DNA from: Nitrososphaerota archaeon
Lineage (GTDB): Archaea; Thermoproteota; Nitrososphaeria; Nitrososphaerales; Nitrosopumilaceae
NCBI GenBank assembly: GCA_016126025.1
Contig: JAEFDA010000030.1
Coordinates: forward strand, 1-9,376
Direction of reading: 5' to 3'
DNA: 9,376 nucleotides
Position 1 is the stretch's first letter. Each line of letters begins with the position of its first letter. Below the pieces are notes generated by a model. It had not been told where the DNA came from, ran no database searches, and saw nothing but the letters and a program-made list of their open reading frames with translations. Below are positions 5,493-9,376 of this stretch, piece after piece. The position numbers were made by a program, and so were the translations under genes.

Positions 5493-5687
5493 TTATCTCA
5501 GCAGCTCTCCATCTTGTCCGACACGTACCATGGTGCGGCCGTCCCCGGCAAAGACGAACGTCAGGCCGGGCGGGTTGTCCAGACTCTCCAAGACTGGCTT
5601 GGGGATGTGGCACAGGCTGGTACGGGTCTGGACACCGGGTGCCATCAACACGGAGAACCCAATCAACACCTTTGTCCACCCTGCCAT
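5493..5687 (-). CDS. Small exported protein candidate
   Basis: A 64-residue ORF on the minus strand. It begins MAGWTKVLIGFSVLMAPGV, which resembles a short signal peptide or membrane anchor, then a single cysteine (TSLCHIPKP) and a mature part reading ESLDNPPGLTFVFAGDGR and TMVRVGQDGELLR. Most codons (about 74%) end in G or C, similar to accepted genes here. A TATA-like element sits 26 bp upstream of the ATG, so the transcript would be leaderless. I do not recognise the family. The same region is open on the + strand, but those translations are low-complexity and lack a matching promoter. It stands alone, convergent with the membrane-anchored protein gene. Confidence 0.55.
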   Translation of the reverse strand: MAGWTKVLIGFSVLMAPGVQTRTSLCHIPKPVLESLDNPPGLTFVFAGDGRTMVRVGQDGELLR

Positions 5688-5707
5688 GCATGAGGTGCGG
5701 GCGGGCC

Positions 5708-5716
5708 GTATTTAAC
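5708..5716 (-). promoter_or_regulatory. TATA box for small exported protein
   Basis: The minus strand reads GTTAAATAC, centred about 26 bp upstream of the ATG at 5687. This gives the same leaderless spacing as the other promoters in the window and is the main support for the short gene downstream. Confidence 0.5.
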
Positions 5717-5924
5717 CCGCCATGCTCGGATGGGACGGATTATGCATCTGTTCCGTCATGGGACTTATCCAGCTGTGTGACAGCTCGGCTCTGCGGCCAT
5801 ATCCGACCATTGCACTGGCACGGAGGCCGCCACGCGACCAGGTTCCGGCCAAAGCTGTTCAGCCGGGCAGGACGATTCCGGCCGTTTCATTTATTCGGAG
5901 AAGTTTCGGATCTGCGACCGTAGG
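5717..5924 (+). pseudogene. Relic of a zinc-ribbon (transposase-like) coding segment
   Basis: No intact gene is seen. One + frame reads CGHIRPLHWHGGRHATRFRP around 5790-5853, resembling the split zinc-ribbon segment of the SWIM ORF near 4760-4835 (HTRHGWYCGRKG plus TTRFR). The DNA match is strongest at 5827-5848. The remainder shows no domain, no second cysteine pair and no catalytic residues. I read it as a decayed fragment of the same element family; the borders given are only the gene-free interval around it. Confidence 0.3.
5827..5848. repeat. Diverged direct repeat, copy 2
   Basis: Nineteen of 22 bases match 4807-4828, about 1 kb upstream and in the same orientation. The mismatches are at the 8th, 10th and 14th bases. 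The first two are third-position changes in the TRFR frame, consistent with descent from a coding segment. Confidence 0.45.
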
Positions 5925-5932
5925 TTTATTAT
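5925..5932 (+). promoter_or_regulatory. Possible TATA box for a micropeptide
   Basis: TTTATTAT is centred about 27 bp before an ATG at 5955. The spacing agrees with the other leaderless promoters here, but the downstream ORF is very short, so this is weak. Confidence 0.3.
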
Positions 5933-5954
5933 CCACGCCACCGGGGAGCCGGCC

Positions 5955-6035
5955 ATGCGATGGTGGTGGGTTGCCATGGTGGTGACGACCGCAATCTCAT
6001 ACTATGCGGCGCACACGTTACTTCCCTGGAGGTAG
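5955..6035 (+). CDS. Possible membrane micropeptide (26 aa)
   Basis: A 26-residue ORF beginning MRWWWVAMVVTTAISYYAAH and ending LLPWR before TAG. It is almost wholly hydrophobic with a positive residue at each end, like a single transmembrane segment or a signal peptide. A TATA-like box lies at leaderless distance. After the TAG the same frame remains open to TGA at 6123-6125 and gives a Cys-rich stretch (PCNIGICSPSIVYCAPDGG), so this could be the head of a small exported Cys-rich protein interrupted by a nonsense codon. Third-position GC in the downstream part is only about 60%. It may equally be chance. Confidence 0.22.
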   Translation: MRWWWVAMVVTTAISYYAAHTLLPWR

Positions 6036-6125
6036 GGAACGGGCGCACGGCCATGCAATATTGGCATATGCTCGCCATCTATAGTCTACTGTGCACCGGA
6101 CGGCGGCTTCCCGATTTGGTCCTGA

Positions 6126-6370
6126 TCTTGGATACCGCCGCGGTCCGGGGAGTGTCCGGCATTGCCGTATCCCGCAGCGTAACATGCGGCGTAGTCTCTG
6201 GAGCGCGCTACCGGCAGAGTTGCGGAGGCAGTCGCGGGCCGCGCACCAACGTACCGGGCACCACGGCTGACGCCGTCCACGGCGCCACATTCAGGCCCCG
6301 CACGGCCCGGCGGCGTTTCTTCTGAATGGGGGTGTGGCACACCCACCGGCAGGCATGCGCGTGGCATAGG
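6126..6370. other. Gene-free spacer upstream of rpl21e
   Basis: Open frames exist on both strands but translate to arginine- and cysteine-rich low-complexity sequence without domains. A perfect six-base inverted repeat GGGTGT/ACACCC with a GGC loop lies at 6330-6344, about 30 bases upstream of the rpl21e TATA element; it may be an operator-like dyad. Nothing else could be supported. Confidence 0.45.
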
Positions 6371-6378
6371 TTCAAATA
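6371..6378 (+). promoter_or_regulatory. TATA box for the rpl21e operon
   Basis: TTCAAATA is centred about 27 bp upstream of the GTG start at 6402. Spacing again implies a leaderless mRNA. The sequence is a weaker TATA match than the others. Confidence 0.45.
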
Positions 6379-6401
6379 GCGACTGGTCCACCCGCCACGG
6401 C

Positions 6402-6707
6402 GTGGCCACCAAGAAGACATCCGGCCGTTCCCACGGGTTCAGGCACAAGTCGCGCTCGGTGATGACCAAGAAGAACCCCCGGGGCGTCTCGTTCCTGCTG
6501 AGGGAGTATTCGGTGGGGGATAGGGCGCTGGTGATAATAGACCCGCGCCAGCACAAGGGCCTGCCCCACCGGCGCTACCACGGCAAGGTGGGCATAGTGA
6601 CAGAGACCGGAAGGCGGATGGTCACGCTGCACGTAAAGCTGGGCAAGAAGACCAAGACCCTCATCACCAGGCTGGATCACATAAAGCCGTTCGGAGTGCA
6701 GGCATGA
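6402..6707 (+). CDS. rpl21e: 50S ribosomal protein L21e
   Basis: A 101-residue, highly basic protein of the archaeal/eukaryotic large ribosomal subunit. The N-terminus TKKTSGRSHGFRHKSR and the central GDRALVIIDPRQHKGLPHRR-YHGKVGIV segment are the L21e signature: an SH3-like RNA-binding barrel containing the H-R-R-Y-H-G-K-V-G motif. The C-terminus LITRLDHIKPFGVQA fits the family, and length is normal (about 95-105). The GTG start at 6402 gives V/M-A-T-K-K as expected. It leads the operon, and its stop overlaps the rpoF start as ATGA. The order rpl21e - rpoF is conserved in archaea. Confidence 0.95.
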   Translation: MATKKTSGRSHGFRHKSRSVMTKKNPRGVSFLLREYSVGDRALVIIDPRQHKGLPHRRYHGKVGIVTETGRRMVTLHVKLGKKTKTLITRLDHIKPFGVQA

Positions 6708-7030
6708 AGGACATAAAGAACAAAGAGCCAATCACCATAGCCGAGGTCAGGGAGATACTCTCCCGCATGGACCCCGAGCAGCTGGACCAGATACAGAGGT
6801 GGACGTTCGACTACACCTCAAAGTTCTCCAGCATCGAGCCCAAGCGGGCCCGCAAGATGAAGAAGGCACTGGTGGAGGAGTGCAACCTGACCGACGAGGA
6901 GGCCGTGGAGATAGTCAACATAATGCCCGGGAGCATAGCCGAGATCCGCTCCTTTACGTTCGGCTGGAAGAAGCTCATACTGGCCGAGACGCTCTCCAAG
7001 ATACTCCGCATAATACGGGAAAACTCCTAG
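6704..7030 (+). CDS. rpoF: DNA-directed RNA polymerase subunit F (Rpo4)
   Basis: A 108-residue homologue of eukaryotic Rpb4. With subunit E (Rpo7) it forms the stalk of archaeal RNA polymerase, which helps open-complex formation and binds nascent RNA. Visible family features are the N-terminal helix ITIAEVREILSRM, the middle RWTFDYTSKFSSIEPKRARK, and the HRDC-like C-terminal half with LTDEEAVEIVNIMPGSIAEI followed by RSF. Length is typical. Its ATG overlaps the rpl21e stop, and the next gene begins within about 10 bases of its TAG, so it is translated as part of the operon. Eleven of its 14 isoleucine codons are ATA. Confidence 0.95.
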   Translation: MKDIKNKEPITIAEVREILSRMDPEQLDQIQRWTFDYTSKFSSIEPKRARKMKKALVEECNLTDEEAVEIVNIMPGSIAEIRSFTFGWKKLILAETLSKILRIIRENS

Positions 7031-7038
7031 GTGTCCGA

Positions 7039-7584
7039 TTGCGCGGGAACCGTGACATCCGTGAGACGCATGCCCGCATACTGGACGTCAAGACCCGGGC
7101 GCGCTCCGTCCTCTTCCGCTCCCGGGAGGGGACCATAATCACCGCCTTGGGCGAGAGGAGGTTCGTCCTGCTGGAGATGCTGGCTCGGGCGGGGGGCCAC
7201 TTTGAGGTCGGCGAGCGCGTTGACGTGGACGGGCGTATACAGGCGGTGCTGGGCCGGCTGGACTACTTCAGGATATCGACGGCGGCCACCCAGGAGGTGC
7301 CCCGGGCCATACAGGGAATAGTGGCTTCCTGCGAGTCCCGGTTCGTGGGGTACCTGAATACGGCCGGCCTTGTGAACACTCAGGCGCACTCCATCGGCAT
7401 GCTGCCCGGTGTGGGGAGGGCGCTGCTGAAGGTGATCCTGAAAGAGCGCGAGGCGCGCCCCTTCACGAGCTATACGGACGTGGAGGAGCGGACCGGCTGG
7501 CGGGATCCCGCAGAGAACCTGGTCCAGAGGATACGCGACGAGATGGAGGGGCGGACCGGAACCCGGCTGTTCGTCCGGGGATGA
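7039..7584 (+). CDS. DUF655 family helix-hairpin-helix protein
   Basis: A 181-residue protein matching the archaeal DUF655 family, nearly always found between rpoF and ksgA. The N-terminal half is a beta-rich domain (HARILDVKTRARSV; REGTIITALGERRFVLLEML; FEVGERVDVDG). The C-terminal half carries a helix-hairpin-helix nucleic-acid-binding motif, HSIGMLPGVGRALLKVILKE at about 117-136, then DPAENLVQRIRDEM. The position suggests a role in translation, transcription or rRNA processing; the exact function is unknown. The frame has no ATG nearby; TTG 7039 is the first usable start after the rpoF stop. A GTG at 7031 is in another frame. Its TGA overlaps the ksgA start as ATGA. Confidence 0.85.
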   Translation: MRGNRDIRETHARILDVKTRARSVLFRSREGTIITALGERRFVLLEMLARAGGHFEVGERVDVDGRIQAVLGRLDYFRISTAATQEVPRAIQGIVASCESRFVGYLNTAGLVNTQAHSIGMLPGVGRALLKVILKEREARPFTSYTDVEERTGWRDPAENLVQRIRDEMEGRTGTRLFVRG

Positions 7585-8249
7585 GGAGACGGCGCCGGTA
7601 TGGGCAGCACTTTCTGGTGTCCGAGGCTGTAGCCTCCCGCATAGTCGAGGCGGCGGACATACGCGGGGAGGATACGGTGCTGGAGGTGGGCACCGGAAGA
7701 GGAATACTGACGCCGATGCTCTGCAGGAGGGCGGCCCGGGTCATATCGGTGGAGTCGGACGCGCGGCTGTATGAGGAGGCCGCCGACGCACTCCGCCAAG
7801 ACAACCTGACGCTGCTGCACGGGGACGGCTTTGGCACGGCCGAGAGGTTTGACGTGTTCGTGTCCAACCTGCCCTACTCGGAGAGCCGGCGGGCGGTGGA
7901 GTGGTTGGCGGCCACCCCCTTCCGGTCCGGCGTGATGATGGTGCAGGAGGAGTTCGCCCGGAAGGTGGCCGGAACCGGGCCTGCCCGCCGGGCCGTCTCG
8001 GTGGTGTGGCAGGAGGCCTTCGAGGTGGACGGTTCGTTCCGGGTGGGCCCGCGCAACTTTGATCCCCCTCCCATGGTGGACTCGAGGGTGCTGCGGTTCC
8101 GGAAGCGGAGCACCGTGCCGTCGGATACTATACGCAATCTGCACCTGATTTTTTCGAGGCGCCGCAAGCTGCTGCACACGCCACGGGGCGCCCGGCGCCT
8201 GGATGATATGGATAACGGGGAGCTGATGGCAGTTGCCGAGTCCATGTAG
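7581..8249 (+). CDS. ksgA: 16S rRNA adenine dimethyltransferase (KsgA/Dim1)
   Basis: Dimethylates two adjacent adenines in the 3'-terminal hairpin of 16S rRNA during small-subunit maturation, using SAM. All main motifs are present in order: QHFL (9-12), SAM motif I EVGTGRGILT (35-44), acidic E58/D60 in SVESD, D82 in HGDGF, catalytic NLPY (96-99), QEEFARKVAG (122-131), the loop FDPPPMVDSRV (160-170) and FSRRRKLLH (191-199). At 222 residues it is shorter than most bacterial members (about 260-280), mainly through a short C-terminal domain. The ATG is shared with the DUF655 stop, and the 3' end overlaps the next methyltransferase gene by 17 bases. Confidence 0.95.
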   Translation: MRRRRRYGQHFLVSEAVASRIVEAADIRGEDTVLEVGTGRGILTPMLCRRAARVISVESDARLYEEAADALRQDNLTLLHGDGFGTAERFDVFVSNLPYSESRRAVEWLAATPFRSGVMMVQEEFARKVAGTGPARRAVSVVWQEAFEVDGSFRVGPRNFDPPPMVDSRVLRFRKRSTVPSDTIRNLHLIFSRRRKLLHTPRGARRLDDMDNGELMAVAESM

Positions 8250-8760
8250 GGAGTACGAGCCGGCCGAGGACACGTTCCTGCTGTGCGACTATGTGGAGGG
8301 GCTGTCGGGGAGGGCAGCGCTGGACATAGGCAGCGGCTCGGGGTACGTGACGCGCCTGCTGGAGCGGAGCTTCGAGGTCGTGGTGGGCACCGACATAGAC
8401 CACTGCATACTCAAAAACCAGACCTATCCGGCCCGAAACCGCGTCTGCTGCAACGCCGCCGACGCCCTGCGCGGAGAATTCGACGTCATAGTGAGCAACC
8501 CGCCGTACCTGGACACCGAGGACATATCATTCCCGGATACGGACGGGGGGCCCGGGGGAGTTGCCGTGCCGGGCCGGTTCCTGCGTTCGGCCGCGCCGCT
8601 GCTGGCCCCCGGCGGGGCGATGGGCATGGTGGTGTCGTCGCTGTCCCGCCACACCGAGCTGGCGCGGCTGGCCGCCTCCCTGGGGCTGAAGGCAGATATC
8701 GCAATGCGCCGCCGCCTCTTTTATGAGGAACTGTACGTGCTGCGCCTGACTCACCGGTGA
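8233..8760 (+). CDS. HemK/Mtq2-type methyltransferase (probable release-factor glutamine N5-methylase)
   Basis: A 175-residue class I methyltransferase. EYEPAEDTFLL (8-17) is the hallmark opening of the archaeal/eukaryotic HemK-related Mtq2 group. SAM motif I is ALDIGSGSGYVTRLL (29-43), the ribose-binding acid is in GTDIDH (52-57), and catalytic NPPY stands at 89-92 in DVIVSNPPYL, as in enzymes that methylate glutamine amides. The likely substrate is the GGQ glutamine of aRF1, by analogy with Mtq2-Trm112; this is inferred. Length matches the single-domain group, which lacks the N-terminal helical domain of bacterial PrmC. The TTG start at 8233 lies inside ksgA. Its stop overlaps the convergent dehydrogenase gene by ten bases. 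Confidence 0.88.
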   Translation: MPSPCREYEPAEDTFLLCDYVEGLSGRAALDIGSGSGYVTRLLERSFEVVVGTDIDHCILKNQTYPARNRVCCNAADALRGEFDVIVSNPPYLDTEDISFPDTDGGPGGVAVPGRFLRSAAPLLAPGGAMGMVVSSLSRHTELARLAASLGLKADIAMRRRLFYEELYVLRLTHR

Positions 8761-9376
8761 AGGATGCTGGCTGCCCGCCGTATGATCTCGTCTGTCATGG
8801 CGGCGGTGCCGGCCGTGCCGCCTATATCCCAGGTGATGTTGCCACCGTCGTTTATGGTCTGGGTCGTGGCCTCGAATACGGCGTCCCGTATGTGGCGCTC
8901 GCCTAGGTATTCGGCCATCCACGCTCCCGAGAGTATGGTGGCGGTGGGGTTGACCTTGTCCTGCCCGGCAAACTGGGGGGCGCTGCCATGGGCCGCCTCG
9001 AACATGGCATATCTGTCTCCCATGTTGGCCGAGTATATGAGGCCGATGGAGCCCACCAGGGCCGATGCCAGCTCCGATATTATGTCCATGAAGAGGTTGG
9101 TGCTGACCAGCACCGACCCGTCGAACCTGCCAGTGTCGATGATCAGCTGCTGCGCCATGTTGTCTATGTATATCTCTGAGAGCTCCATGCCGGTGCCCTT
9201 TGTGGCGGCCTGCGCCTCCTCCCAGAATATGCCGTCGGTCCGCTTGAGTATGTTTCTCTTGGTTATACAGAACATCTTCTTCATGTCGTGTTTTTGCGCC
9301 CACAGGACGGCGGCGTCCAGAAGCCTCCTGGACCCCCGGCGGGTTATCTTGCGGATGGCGATGGCCGCGTCCGGCG
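8751..9376 (-). CDS. icd: Isocitrate dehydrogenase (isocitrate/isopropylmalate family), C-terminal part
   Basis: The 5' end is outside the window: the frame runs open through the right edge, giving 207 visible residues, so an internal ATG at 9284 is not the start. The family oxidatively decarboxylates isocitrate to 2-oxoglutarate with NAD(P). Visible parts include the metal/substrate segment IYIDNMAQQLI, then NLFMDIISELASALVGSIG, the cofactor loop FEAAHGSAPQFAGQDKVNP, and ILSGAWMAEYLGE. The AGQDKVNP string matches isocitrate rather than isopropylmalate dehydrogenases. At the sites corresponding to E. coli K344/Y345, which select NADP, the residues are Q and F, so cofactor preference is unclear. 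The usual G-D-x-x-S-D is M-D-I-I-S-E here. It is convergent with the methyltransferase gene. Confidence 0.88.
   Translation of the reverse strand, partial: PDAAIAIRKITRRGSRRLLDAAVLWAQKHDMKKMFCITKRNILKRTDGIFWEEAQAATKGTGMELSEIYIDNMAQQLIIDTGRFDGSVLVSTNLFMDIISELASALVGSIGLIYSANMGDRYAMFEAAHGSAPQFAGQDKVNPTATILSGAWMAEYLGERHIRDAVFEATTQTINDGGNITWDIGGTAGTAAMTDEIIRRAASILHR

Noticed and set aside
5960..6325. 121-aa + strand ORF
   Set aside because: Codon bias is unlike the real genes, the C-terminal half is Arg/Gly/Thr low complexity, and no domain is visible.
6086..6556. Minus-strand ORF overlapping rpl21e
   Set aside because: It is antisense to the first half of a firmly identified ribosomal protein gene and has no coding features.
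1..9376. CRISPR array, cas genes or complete insertion sequence
   Set aside because: No regularly spaced repeats, no terminal inverted repeats with a DDE-domain ORF, and no Cas motifs were seen; only transposase-like fragments exist.

Overview
The window is 9.4 kb of GC-rich archaeal DNA. The archaeal-only block rpl21e - rpoF - DUF655 - ksgA - HemK-type methyltransferase, a UPF0147 protein, TATA boxes sitting 25-29 bp upstream of start codons, and heavy use of the ATA isoleucine codon in GC-rich genes all point to an ammonia-oxidising thaumarchaeon (Nitrososphaeria). The high GC resembles Cenarchaeum symbiosum, the sponge symbiont. The lineage is an inference from gene content and style; no search was run.

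Layout. 1-468: no convincing gene; a strong 67-nt hairpin (18-84), then an AT-rich tract. 469-1227 (-): GNAT acetyltransferase, transcribed away from a Rieske ferredoxin gene across a short AT-rich shared promoter. 1273-2998 (+): tightly packed Rieske - UPF0147 - SAM methyltransferase - conserved-looking hypothetical protein, probably followed by a small Cys-rich ORF ending at 3176. 3179-3251 (-): tRNA-His with its own TATA box. 3252-3557: no gene seen. 3558-4307 (-): fused MNT nucleotidyltransferase-HEPN protein. 4427-5418 (+): SWIM zinc-finger ORF that looks like the front end of a transposase, coupled by ATGA to a membrane-anchored secreted beta-rich protein. 5493-5687 (-): small exported protein. 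5688-6370: mostly non-coding or relic DNA, with a second zinc-ribbon-like fragment and a possible membrane micropeptide. 6402-8760 (+): information-processing operon. 8751-9376 (-): isocitrate dehydrogenase, cut by the window edge and convergent with the operon.

How the genes fit together. The right half is conserved core: a ribosomal protein, an RNA polymerase subunit, a nucleic-acid-binding DUF655 protein, the 16S rRNA dimethyltransferase and a probable release-factor methyltransferase, all overlapping or nearly abutting. The left half is a housekeeping/redox cluster. The middle (3.2-6.4 kb) is accessory: toxin-antitoxin-like MNT-HEPN, decayed mobile-element pieces, small exported proteins and long spacers. 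The most unusual material lies there: two diverged copies of a zinc-ribbon segment about 1 kb apart, a SWIM ORF whose second zinc-binding module is in another frame, and small ORFs each with leaderless-promoter geometry. I did not find a clear new multi-gene system.
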